Shown here: positions 1 through 11,146 of the stretch, one piece after another | Position numbering within the stretch: the stretch's first letter is position 1 | How the letters are laid out: each line of letters starts with the position of its first letter | DNA from: Polytrichum commune | Lineage: Eukaryota; Streptophyta; Polytrichopsida; Polytrichales; Polytrichaceae | Length of the DNA: 64,000 bases | Assembly: GCA_950295325.1 (NCBI GenBank) | Contig: OX485804.1 | Coordinates: 53,928,429 to 53,992,428, forward strand | Direction: 5' to 3' | Made by a program: the position numbers and the translations under genes | The notes under the pieces: generated by a model | Told to the model about the DNA's origin: nothing | Database searches by the model: none | What the model saw: the letters and a program-made list of their open reading frames with translations, nothing else

Positions 1-3000
1 AGGCCCGCAAGTGAGTTTGTTGTTATGTCCTTGTAGACATCACAAGATGGTGCAAGTTGTTGTAAATAAAGTTATAAAGCCGTTTTTAAATACAATTCAC
101 GATGCTCATCTACACATGTTAGTCCGGCATTGTATACCTTTGGTTCAATTACATAACATTGGGTAGGGACAACAATCACATTCAATTTGGACTCAATATT
201 TCATAATCGTTTTTCTCCCACTTTGTGTATGTTCTTCACACGTGCGTAATGTCTTTTGTGAATCTCAAAGTCCCGCCCTTACCCACAACAAAATACTTGT
301 TCCTCCCCCATGTAAAGGAAAGCCTTTTGTGGCTATGTCTTACACCACCCAATACAAAGTTAATGATCGGAATAAGTTGCAAGGTTGGGATCATTGACCA
401 AAATGTGACCTCAAAGGAAACAATACTGCAAGAAAATTTGTTCGCTTGCATGTACACATACAAACAAAGGCTCACTACAGAGGCTCAAGCCCCATCCAGG
501 ATACATCCACATGAATATGCTACTATTTGACACTAGTAGAACCCCTTCCATGCTAAGAATGATAAGTACATGGCATTCACGAGGGCTCCATGTCTGCCTC
601 GGTCAATGTGGAGTCCAATTTTTGAAAATTTTGCCTCTATTGGAAATATAACAAGAAAATATGTAAAATATAACTAGTTATTCAATTAGCATGTGACATT
701 TTAGGCCATAACCTAGGAGATATAGAAAGAGAGATTTTGAAAGGCCATGGTCTAATAGAAATGGACATGATCCTTGATATATCAAGGATCATGTCCATTT
801 CTATTAGACCATGGCCTTTCACATGTGTTGAAGATGGTATATAACGAGTCCCTAGACATGTTGTCTCCTGTCTATGACACCATCGACATCTGTCGTGATG
901 AAGATGATGAAGGAAATCACAATCTCCCACCACACATGATGGCTTCGAAAACAACGCCTAACACTACAATATCACAAATTCTAATACGCAAGACGAACAT
1001 GTTGTCCCCCTTAACATTCTCCCGTCCCACAAGACGTCAACCAAAACAACGATTGCAATTGCATTTCCACAAAATGAAATGTCCACGTCATTTCTTTATG
1101 GGGTCCAAGTGTCGCCCACGTAAGCGGCGAATTCCACGTGAAAGTGGCCCTCCTGGCATTGCCAGCACATCATTTGCTTACATGGAGCTGACATGTCCTC
1201 CATGTGTCCGTCTCTAGGGACCATGAAAAATCATGTTTTATGTGATGTCACATAAAAAACGAGCTCAAATCGGACATGTTATCTCCGTTTTCCTCATGTT
1301 TTTGGCACGTCAATTATAACGGATTTTAGGTGACATCCAAAAAAACAAAGTCCATATCGAGGTCAAGTGTATCTAGGGTGATTGTATTAGACTACAAAGT
1401 GTGGTATTTTAATTTTAATGTTGAAGTTGGATTGTGAAGTCAACAAAGATTGATTCTTTGGCTTTGATTATGAGATTACGTGTGGAAACTCTCAAAATTA
1501 GAACTATAGTATCTTTGTGAAGTGAAGTGATCGAGTTACCATTGCATGTTAAGCTATAGCCTGGAATTAGCAAAAGTTTGAGAAATTTGTGAAAATGTGA
1601 GCCAAGCCACAGGGGTTGTGCTAGTTTTGTGAGATTGATATTATCATAGTTTTTTTACATTGGATTAATATACGGTCATGTGTTAGTCACATTTGCCACC
1701 ATTATACTTCAAATCATATTTTTGTGAATGAGAATTAATGGTGTAGTCTTTGATTCATTGAAGCCATTGTTTGTGCTTGGAAAAAATGATAAGTTGATTA
1801 ATGAGAGAGAACATAGTGGATATGTTGATATCATACATTGAGTTATGATGAGGAGATTTGATTCCTTAGTGTCAGAGCACTAGATTGCCTAGTCGTGAAT
1901 ATGAAATTAGTAGACAATAAAACCAAAAGGTCAAATGCAAATTGTGCATACTTTGGAGAGACTAGGAGTGAATGTGAAATATGTATCTAAGTTGAAATAT
2001 ATTTAGAAAAAAAAAGAAATCAAATCTTTATAAGCATGTGTAAGAATAGAAAGAATTGGGTGATAATGACTTGTGGAAATTGAAGAGGCTATGGTCTTAA
2101 CAATGTGAACTATAGAAGTTTCTTTTCATAAACTTTGGCAGAATTAAAGATGGAAGCCAAAAGGATACATTATTGACACCATTGATTGTGAAAAGAAAGG
2201 AAGGAGCCAAGAAGACGAACAGTCTAGGGATGAAACTCTAGTAAGTGTTGTGTGCTTATCACATGTACTAGAGTAATTTCACTCTAATATGCTAGAGCGG
2301 TAACTTGGAATCAACCAAGACATGGTAACTACATTCACTAGTCTATTGTCTTGTAATATTTGGAGAGGATAGACTCTGGAATGTTTAGTGGCGTAAGTAA
2401 CAAAAATAAAATAATAATAAAATACCATAGTAAATAAGATAAATGAAAGAACTAAAACATGTTCAACTAAAACATGTTGTGGTTTGGCCTATTGTTGCAA
2501 TCCTTGCCAAGACCAGATAAAAAATTATGGTCGGACTGTATAATTAAAATAATATTTAATTAAGGAAAATTGAAAAATCTTGGAAGGATGGTTGGACTTC
2601 CATTTCCAAGTTACATTAAAAGGCTAATTAATTCAAGACTATTGACTACACAAAGTGTCTCTGGCTTGGAAAAGAGACAAAAATAGAATACTACATGCAT
2701 GATTGTTGACTGTGGTTGTGCCTATCCTTGCGCACTGCACTTGGTCTAATTAAAATGAACTCACTACCATACCTATTTCTAGGGTAAATAGTGTGAGATT
2801 GAGTGACAACCACAATTACATGTATTGTTGTTGAGAGATTTTGATGTCGTTATCCCAAAAATAATCATCAAAGTGTCAATTCATATTGTGAATAACCTTA
2901 AATAACCTTGTGTTTTCCCTAAATAGACAAATCTAAGACACGTAGACATAAGCAAAATCACCTCTTAAGTCTTCCCTAAGTTTATCCATGGGTGTTTTTC

Positions 3001-4400
3001 AATCCCAATATCTAAACTACAACCAACTTGGGCACTTTTGTTTTACCTACTAGATTGAATGAAGGGCAACAACCCACATTTCATTGTCAACATGCTTGGA
3101 AAAAAAACAACTTATAAATGCATGGCTCCACCAAGTGTACCAACTCAGACATACTACACTATCAAGTGCATGTACTCAAACATGGGAGGATATCGACTTC
3201 TATTTCTATGCCAACCCATGGTAGCAACATTACCACGCGTCCAACAAAGACACCCATCAACCAAACACATCCACCACATCAAAGCTATGGGGGAAGCAAC
3301 AACTCTGACATGCATGGCCTTACGGAGTGCACTATAAGCTCAATTTTTGGCTATAGCCTAGCATGTAGGCTAAATTTATGAAATTAGTGAGAATTAACAA
3401 GCAATAGGCAATTAGAAATTCATCATGAGTGGATTTTAGGGGGGCTATTGTCTCTCAAGGTGGTTGTCATAACCACCTTCTCCTCCCCTTTGATGAGGAG
3501 GAGGTCGACCATTGGAGAATCATGTTATTTTCCTAACTCAAAATTCTGCATAGTCTCAACGTAGAGTAGCGATAGACAGTAGGCGTTGAAACTCAATGAT
3601 TGAGTTCGGCCATAGACGCTAACTCAAGCATGTAGCTTGAGAGGCAAGTGGAACTAGAATAGTCGTGTGATGCAAACTCATAATATGCTACGGAAATTTT
3701 GCTATGTCACAGGTTAAAAACATCTTAGGCAATAGACTTAGTATTTTTAAAATGGAAGTGTGATTGTCATTGCAATATTCTTGGAAGTAAGAGTAATGTC
3801 TTGTGTGATTGCTGATAATGGCCATGAGCGTTAAAATAAACAAATAAACCGTCAAGAGGGCAAGGAAGATCAATGGTAGTGAGGATTACAACCAGACTAT
3901 GGCCATAAGCATGTGAGTCAGTTTGCTCAATCTGAACTAGCGAATGAAGGCTAAATGCCGAGGAAGAAGGACAATAGCCTTGTGAAGGACAAAGAGATTT
4001 GATTAAATGAGGGCTATGAGAGCATGCATTTAATGAAGGCTAGTTGTGTTTGACAATAGGCCAATATAGTGTGAGATCGCAAGCGAGTATGAGTGAGGCC
4101 ATTGATTGGCGAAATCAAATTGCCTGAGAGAGGATTTGACAATTGAGGAGCATGAGAGAAGGAAGTAGTGCAATTAAGCAATTAGGCGATAATATGAGAG
4201 TAAGACACTTAGCCTAAGAGAGGTAAGTGAAGGCAATTAGTCAAGAAGATGCGATTGCCCATTAAAGTGAGAGGAAGCCAAGGCGCTCGATAAAGGCCAT
4301 AGCGTGTAAAGCTAGGAAATCGCCAAGTGTGAAATCAATTACTCATACGGTCTATAGCAGGGTTTTCTATATTTTAAACCCTTTTCGTTGTCTGTATAAT
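1..4400. other. Gene-free AT-rich stretch
   Basis: I see no supportable gene here. The open frames (for example 774-1217 plus) are short, have no recognisable domain and lie over repeats. The notable structures are a perfect palindrome at 738-821, a second small hairpin at 1236-1257 (arms TTTTATGTGA and TCACATAAAA, two-base loop) and a small hairpin near 3460 (GGTGGTT / AACCACC). From about 3.3 to 4.4 kb the sequence repeatedly uses short words such as GCAATTAG and GGCTATAG, which suggests old repeat-derived DNA. Confidence 0.6.
738..821. repeat. Perfect 84-bp palindrome (two 42-bp arms, no spacer)
   Basis: Bases 738-779 are the exact reverse complement of 780-821, with the axis between 779 and 780. 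The pairing breaks at the next base on both sides (737 T against 822 C). A transcript from either strand would fold into one uninterrupted stem. Neither arm contains a convincing reading frame. It could be a young foldback element, a microRNA-like or siRNA-generating hairpin, or a cloning or assembly artefact. Confidence 0.95.
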
Positions 4401-4609
4401 CAATAATAGGGGCCGTGTCGTTTTCCAGTACTCTTGTAAGTAGAATGTGCCACTACTCAGAACCTGCTGTCCGAGGTGGGAAGTAGGAGAGTCAAAAGGC
4501 AAGATAAGAAGATGAAGTCATTTGGAAGATTTGAATAAGGTTGGTCCTTAGAAAGACGAATGTTTAGGTAGTGTAAAGACTGACCTCTCTAGTTGTGAAC
4601 AACTTTCAT

Positions 4610-5880
4610 GAGATCAAATTTGAGAGCAGGGAAGGAACCAAGTAAGAGAAATTTTATCAGTCGACTTTTAAGTTTGTGTCGTCGAAACCCATTTGTTGTT
4701 AGAACTTGCAGCAAAAATTCCAATTCGTTTAGGGCATCATGCACATTGTTTGACATGTACATGATTGGGAATGCTTGGGACTGTACGATGTTGTAAGATT
4801 GGGAAATGCTTTGGTTGGATCTGAATTGTAAGAACTAGGAATACTGGAATGGGAGGTTTCTACGTTTGTCAAACTTGTGTGTTCAAAACACACCATCGAC
4901 TTCATTTATGATAGATATTTGCATATTCATGAAATGGGCGCTGGTTCCACGTTGTGGGAATACAGCGGAGAATCTATCGATTTCACTTTTAATTTTGACA
5001 ATACCAAGAGGATATATCCAGAAGGGGTTGGATGAAACTCTCTCGGAGTTGGGATCCAAAAATTGTAAAACATCCCCATTATTCAGGATACATAGGTCAT
5101 CTATATACCGAAAAGAGTATCTGAATCTTTTCATGAGATCAATTCTTCCAAGTTTTGCGAGTCGGGATATGAAACCTGCTTCATAATGCAAGAAATATAG
5201 ATTACACCAGAGCGGGCTACAAGAAAAACCCATGGGGATTCCAGAAATCTGTTGCCAGACTCGATCTCCTAGAGTAACAAAGCAATTGGAACTTAACCAG
5301 TGATTGAGAGTGACTAGTCTGTCCTCAGTAATTTCCACCCAAAGTCCACCACTTGGGGTGTGAGATGCCCATCTTATCAAAGAGGCTATCATTTTACTTT
5401 CATCAAAACGTACCCAAAGTTTTTGTTCAGACTTGGGATGGTCAATCCGTTTTTGCTGGTAAGCAAACGAGATTAGTTTTGAATTTGCATCCATCAGATT
5501 GTCGCTACCCTCTAGCGGAATCGCTTCATAGCAGTGGGCTATGTCGGCTACAAAAATGTCATGTATCTTGTCTGGCAGATTGAGTGCCAGGTCGATGACT
5601 GAGTCAATTATCCAAAAAAATTGGTCACAACACCCATTAGCGAACTATATGTCTGAGTTCGTTTGGCAAATCATTGTTTAAGTACTGGGATAATCCCCAT
5701 TAAAGCTGTCGTGATAAATTGAGCAATAGTAGAGAATATAGAATTATATGCATTCGTGAGCCAACGGTAAGTATTCTTATGTTGTTTGAACGTTCCCATT
5801 AGATATGGGAGCCTAGCACTATGTAGAGGTATTTCGGGTAGGAGGGAGCATATTTCCTCAAATAAGTCTTTTTCCAGTGG
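4610..5880 (-). pseudogene. Reverse transcriptase palm and C-terminal region
   Basis: Three frames together give the RT core. Between 5880 and 5690 a frame encodes PYLMGTFKQHKNTYRWLTNA, resembling the fingers block of Penelope-type RTs. Near 5545 lies motif A (VADIAHCYEAIP, with the catalytic Asp at about 5543-5545). Motif B (GIPMGFSCSPLW) is near 5225-5245, and motif C is FRYIDDL, with the Asp pair at 5096-5101. The frame at 5494-4883 is intact across motifs B and C, and a further frame continues to about 4610 (ALNELEFLLQVLTTNGF). An in-frame TAG near 5645 and a frameshift in a T run near 5615 break it. All three catalytic aspartates are present, so decay is in frame and not in the active site. 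Confidence 0.8.
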
Positions 5881-5904
5881 TGTTCCTTAAGGGAGCATAT
5901 TTCC

Positions 5905-6791
5905 TCAAAAACCTCTTATCCACGCCCCATTTTGCAAACAAGGGGCAAAGTCCTTGCCCTGGAGTCGCAATAAAGCTTGTGCTCGCATGTGGTTAATGCA
6001 GATAAAGCTTGCATTAGAGGAGGCTTTGTCAAGTCCAGCTATAAACAGAAATTGTTGGATCCATTGAAGCTCATCCATAGCAGAATGGATTTTTTTGAAA
6101 GATGGTTGTGAATATTTGAATCCTCCAACATTCATTGATGTTTTTCTTTGAAAATCGCCCATGAACTATCTCTGATCCATGAGGTTTGGTCAGAAGGGTC
6201 GATTTGCAGAATCATACATACCTGCGTCCAGGCATCCAAAACTGTCTCTACTACTTCATGGAGTAGAGTTTGACGTAGTGGGATATGGTTAAGTCCATTT
6301 ATGAAGTTATCTTTCAAAGTACTATCTCTAATGATCTCAATATCCATTGTCCGAACGTGAACGTCCGTTACCGAGGGGATCCGCAGATCTGGGGTTATTC
6401 CAGCAATGTTTGGGTCCAAATACTTTGAAAATATTTTGGGGAAATTACAGGGACATGGTGATCTAAAAGTATTGTCGTAAAAAATAAAGTCTCGAAAGAC
6501 TTCTGCTGGTCGATAAACCAAGGAGCAAAACTGCCCATGGTATCGCCAACCGAATGTGATGTTTTCGAGATGAGGTATAAGGTCTTCATACCCTTGCCTC
6601 TTGAGAGTATCCATACATATATGTCGGATATTCATCCATTCCATTGCCCTATTTGGGTATAGTGAATGAACAAAACCTATTATCTTTAGGTTGGATTTTT
6701 TAGCCAACGTGTTCCTTCCCAGTATATCTTGTGTAACCGATCTTGTGTAACCGATCTTGAAATGGCAAGGATAGGAGTGGAATTTGTACAT
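5905..6791 (-). pseudogene. Reverse transcriptase N-terminal region (two overlapping frames)
   Basis: Frame 6791-6132 (219 codons) contains CPCNFPKIFSKYLDPN, a conserved-looking HVRTMDIEII stretch and a GLNHIPLR motif of the kind that precedes the fingers domain in Penelope-like and related RTs. A second frame (6162-5905) overlaps it by 31 bases and carries DKASSNASFIC, which fits the DK motif before the palm. The two frames would join through a small frameshift, so this is a damaged single protein and not two genes. Below 5905 the sequence has a 19-base direct repeat (GGGAGCATATTTCCTCAAA near 5844 and 5892) at the point where the frame changes again. Confidence 0.65.
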
Positions 6792-6815
6792 ACCAGAATT
6801 ATTGAATCAGAATGC

Positions 6816-7754
6816 TTAATCCCAGCTAATATTTCTGCCGAATGTTGGAGAAGAGATAGTGGACATATTAGAGCCGCCGCTTGAGCCATCAGCCCCGTTG
6901 TGGAGTTCACCATTGTGAAAGAGAAGCTCTCTGGGGGAATAAAAAACGTATGTTGAATTTCGTACTCCCATGTTTCCATGCTGCTGATTATGAAAAACTG
7001 AAGAACCAGCCGCGCCAAAGCGTCTGTGGTTACTGTTGTTGTATGAGCCTCTTCCTCTGCTCGGACCTTGGGTAGCAGGACAGTGGTGAGATGAAAATCC
7101 ACGGCCGCGCCCAAAGTTATGAGTGCGTTTGTGTGGGTTATTGCCTGAATCATGGTTTAGATCCGGTATAGCTCTTTTGAAGGAGAGATTGGTAGTTTGG
7201 CCGATCCCTGTATTCGAACTAGGACGGATCATCCTCTCGATCTTTCTGATGCCAACGCCTTCTCCATATTTGGATAGAAGTTTGCTTTTTGGATTGGTGG
7301 CATGTTCCAAACCACCTTCAATCATCATAGTGCGAATGTGTGCAAATGTCATAGATGCCTTGACTGCATCCCTAGCGGTTGTCTCCAGCCACCCGATTAG
7401 AGCTGCGTATTTCGAGCACAAATGCTCTTTCGTAGGAAAGAAGATATCTAGATTGTGAATCATACACCACACCGCGTGGTCAAACCAAATCATTTTTCCG
7501 GTGCATGCCTCTTTGGGTCCATTTAATGGACACCCACATCGGATAAACGGGTGATTGACATTCCACCAATTTTGGCGATGTTTCTTATCCCTTTGAAGTC
7601 CTAGGGGCAGATCTTGCTTGGTGCGAATATGCACCCCTTCAGTGATGGTGTATTTCTTGGGGTCATATGCTGAAATGGGAAAGGCAGCAGTAAGCTTACA
7701 TCCATTTTTGAGAGGTTGTTCATTGTTTACAGCATTCGAAACAGCAATAGCCAT
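6816..7754 (-). pseudogene. Gag-like frame with Arg/Gly-rich tail
   Basis: This 312-codon frame starts at an ATG at 7754. The first 190 residues hold a Cys/His-containing segment (RCGCPLNGPKEACTGK, then WFDHAVWCMIH). The last third is low-complexity and basic, with FGRGRGF, PSRGRGSYNN and NHRRFG. Arg/Gly-rich tails of this type bind RNA, which suits a nucleocapsid-like role in packaging element RNA. It lies immediately upstream of the RT region on the same strand with about 25 bases between frames. The residue pattern does not match a retroviral CCHC zinc knuckle. Function is inferred from composition and context only. Confidence 0.6.
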
Positions 7755-7871
7755 TTCTTGGTCAGAGAGGGATGCCCATCATTTCCACATTTCTACCGTG
7801 ATGGGAGCAAAGTGGTTAATATTCAGGTGCATCCACATCCGATTCTCTAATCCTCCAAGCCGTAGCTCCAA

Positions 7872-8525
7872 CTATCTAAGGGGGAGCCAGGGCACCGAGG
7901 GGCCTAAACCTGATGCTTCAAATTTGTCGAGATCTGCGACAGCCTGGTTAGTTGCTATCTCAACACAATATTGGATGATAGAGTCTTTCTCGTCCTCCGG
8001 AATCGGTAAACGTGTCAGGAGTGATTTAGGGCGTTGTGAAACAACATCTCGTGTAGGAGTACTTCCTATGACCAAGAGTTTGTTCTTTCCCTGATTGGTG
8101 TCATTTTCCGTCAGATTCTTGACTTCCGGATTTGCTATCATTAAGGCATCATCGATCAGTTTGGTCTGAACTGCCATTCGTTCAGAGTCTTGATCATCGG
8201 CACCCAATATATGGGGTAAATCGTCAAACAACTCCTGGAGTTTGCGCATACCCTTCTCCTCAAAGTGGAGGCAGGTGTCAAGTAGCATAGTCCAGTATCT
8301 TAAATCCAGAACCTCAAGTAAAGTTGGGGCATGTAGGCCTTCTTCATTGGTGTCCGCCAGTGCTTCAGTATCCAGACGTTGCACCATAGTGTGAAAATTT
8401 ATACTAGCAATTGAAGCCATGGTGGCTTGGATGCCGGGTGTAGGAGGTGAAAGTGGGTCCTTATACCCTTTCTTAACCAAATCTTCATGCCAACAAGGGG
8501 GTTGTTCACGACCACACAGTTGTTA
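7872..8525 (-). pseudogene. Gag-like frame, N-terminal part, of the retroelement
   Basis: The open frame runs from a stop just upstream of about 8525 down to 7872, roughly 215 codons. It starts with a short Cys/His cluster (C...PPCWH) and then a helical, acidic-to-neutral stretch. No ATG lies at the very start: the first in-frame ATG is near 8419, so the true start is unclear or has been lost. The frame ends in PSVPWLPLR and the next recognisable coding sequence continues in another frame about 20 codons upstream of 7754. That suggests the two were once one protein now split by a frameshift. I do not recognise a named family; the gag-like role is inferred from its position before the RT. Confidence 0.55.
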
Positions 8526-8529
8526 TTAC

Positions 8530-10220
8530 ACACCAGTACGATATTAAGAACTGAGGTCATGAATATATGAAGTTAAGCCGAGACTTATCTCAGGAAGCAG
8601 GGAAAAAGAATGATGATCATACCATAGGTATTATACCACAAAGATTATCAAGATACTTTAGATCCCTCTAAAGTAATGGGTATTTGGTAAGAGAGCTGAC
8701 TAATCTTGTCTGGATTAAACTCTTGTCACAATAGGTTATGTCACCCCTATTGTAGAGTCATGTTAGGTAGCATAGCTGACAACATACATCCCTGTCAAAG
8801 CAGGGTCTCGATAATCAAGTGGTATGTGAGTATTCATTTCTCATTCTATGAGTCCTCAAGTAAAAACTGGTGTGATCATGTTTGACTCATGTGGGTAAAT
8901 CACTCCTTCTTGTAGACCGGTAATTTCTCAACATCAGAGTTCTTATATAATACTACATATTATACACAACCAGATTGTAAAACTCTGTTAAGAACAATAT
9001 TAATTCTTATCAAGTAGTATACGTCTTGCCAACCTGTATTTCTAGTTTCTTTAAAACTATATCAATCCCATCAGTGTACACATGTCTATTGAAAAAATAG
9101 GGGAGATGGGTTTCCCTCAAATTTTTAACCACGGGTTATTTACTGTAACCAGTTTCTCATACGGTTACTGAGAATACCTCGGGTATGAATTTGCACACCA
9201 TCTGACCACATTTATGTGACCTTAACCTTCTGATATGGTCTTTGAACATAGCATAGGGATAGATATCCTCTGAGTCCCATTCCCATATATTCGATCATCT
9301 CTCAAATGGTCATCGAAAGATGTATCGTATGTGAGTATGTATGACTAATTTTTTTTTTTATAACTATCTCTCTTTATGGTCACACTAAAAGAACCTCGGG
9401 TGTGCGGATCTTAGAAAGTTTCCTTCCCCCGGGAGTATTTCTGTAATCATTAGTTCTCAACTGGCTGCTAAAAAATGAGGAATGAAGACTAACTCTTAAA
9501 TTGGACTTGCTAGTTTGTTAAGAATAACTAGCTCTTAACTGGCCACTAATGATACTTAGAAAACCATATTTCGTCATATAGCAGGGATCTGTTCAAGAAC
9601 TATGTTAGTTTAGATCTCCTCATAGAAACTTTTTCAGATATCTTGTATAGAGTTTCTTGTCAACATACCCATGTGACCTGTTCTCGAATTGTTACCGAGA
9701 CAAGCCTAGGTTATGGGTTTCCCCGAGAGTATTATATAATGTATACTATATGTGACCAACTCCCAGATATCCATTGAGACTGCACATGTTATGAATGTTT
9801 TCAAAATTACCTGAATTTTGAAAGTACTTCCATATGAATAATTTCTCATGTGGTCATTCATTCACCACCGAGTGTGGGTTATTTCTGGGTCTGGTGAATC
9901 AATAGAACGTTTCTTCCTTCATTTTTCAAATGGCAGAAGAACTGTTTCGAGTCTATATTTCTTCAAAATCCTATTTATTCAGTACCATGGTCTTATGAAC
10001 AACTCTCAAGTGGTCAATCCAACAGGCTTAGGGTGTAAGTCCCTTTGAAACTTTTTCACAATACTGATGTACACTCTGTTTCTCCCTTCCTGTTCACTGA
10101 GACATCGCAAAGACTAGCTGCGTTTGTCACTCAGTGATTCAGAGGTAACTTTGACATTAGACAGTTCTGTGAGATTTTCAGTAAACTATGTATAAGCCAG
10201 GAAGTATCAGCAAAATATCT
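8530..10220 (-). repeat. Hairpin-rich degenerate region upstream of the retroelement
   Basis: No gene is visible. The stretch contains many short perfect stems: CTTTAGA/TCTAAAG around 8655, ACAATAGG/CCTATTGT around 8735, CCCTG/CAGGG around 8790, GTAACC/GGTTAC around 9150 and TTCAAAATT/AATTTTGAA at about 9800-9822. It also repeats a loose phrase of the type TTCTCAA-TGGTCA followed by CCTCGGGTRTG or CCGAGTGTGGGTTA. Similar phrases occur near 9140, 9290, 9370, 9450, 9680, 9840 and 10000. It may be the structured leader of the minus-strand element or an unrelated old repeat. Confidence 0.4.
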
Positions 10221-11120
10221 TTGTAGCGTTTTAGAATTCACAGCATGTTTGTATATCCTGATTGTAAAATCAAATACAGGAATGAATCAGCAAGTAGAGA
10301 GTAAAGTATTTTTCAGAAAGAAAGACTCATATTCACTATTCCAGATTTCAAAGAGAAATTGCTTGGAAAGATGTAATGAGTGGACAATTCTTCGGAAGGT
10401 GCGCAACACTTGTAGAAGAGGTCCTCACCTGTGCCCATGCTCCCCAAAAGTACCAAAAAGTAAGTTAGTAGAGCGTACATCAGGTGTTAGCAGACCTCTT
10501 ACTTGTTATCGATGTCAACAAGGCTATACCACTTCCTTGGAAATAGGTAAAATTCATCATCCTCACATATTAAGTTGCATAGATTGAAAAAGATATATGA
10601 TCATGCAATCTTGAATCAAGAATTGGTTGAATTCAAGTGAATAGCTGAATATCCCATGTAGTCTTATTCTTCTTCAAGTGTAGTCTGTGCAATTTAAGCT
10701 AATCTTGGATCTTCACCTTGAAGTCGTCGTGAGATGAGCTAATCTTGTTCATCTTGAAGCTACTGTGGGATCTTGAACAGTGTGAATCGTTGTTTTCATA
10801 TTTGAACTACACTGAGCAGATATCTGATTTCGCCCAAACTTCGTTAAGTTCTGTAGACTTGAACTATTATGTAACAGACTGTCGTAGTAGCCTCAATTTC
10901 ACATGGGTATCACACAGTCTGTTGTTACTGCTTGCAGAGGCCTGCCTATGCGGAGCTCACTGAACTGTTAGTCTACATAAACTATCTCACAATGTCAGAG
11001 GTGAGTATGTCAGAGGTGACTCTGAATATAGACTCTCAGTATTATAATTTCTTTTCGTTTCTTTTATGGGCAGCCCGTAAGATATTCTATGGAGCCCGTA
11101 ATTCAAGAAATCAAGATGTA

Positions 11121-11146
11121 GAGAGAGAGAGAGAGAGAGAGAGAGA
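11121..11146. repeat. (GA)13 microsatellite
   Basis: An uninterrupted run of GA dinucleotides. It makes the Arg/Glu repeat seen in an overlapping spurious open frame. Confidence 0.97.

Larger units (their letters stand above)
4600..8525 (-). mobile_element. Decayed retroelement with gag-like and reverse transcriptase frames
   Basis: Read on the minus strand, a gag-like region (8525-6816) is followed by an RT region (6791 to about 4600). The order, the Arg/Gly-rich tail of the gag-like part and the complete set of RT palm motifs identify a retroelement. Coding capacity is interrupted by frame changes near 7.8 kb, 6.8 kb, 6.15 kb, 5.9 kb and 5.6 kb and by in-frame stops, so this copy should be inactive. 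I see no long terminal repeats, RNase H or integrase. The RT most resembles a class found in eukaryotic genomes with a DK motif upstream of the palm and a PMG...YIDD core, which I would place near Penelope-like elements, but this class call is uncertain. Both outer ends are undefined; the leader may reach beyond 10 kb. Confidence 0.8.

Noticed and set aside
4400..10220. Hammerhead ribozyme, which some Penelope-like elements carry
   Set aside because: I could not find the CUGAUGA core with a matching GAAA on either strand by eye; a covariance search would be decisive.
10249..10587. 112-codon plus frame with CPC and CYRC pairs
   Set aside because: The Cys spacing does not form a zinc-finger pattern, and there are no neighbouring exons or repeats of the motif.
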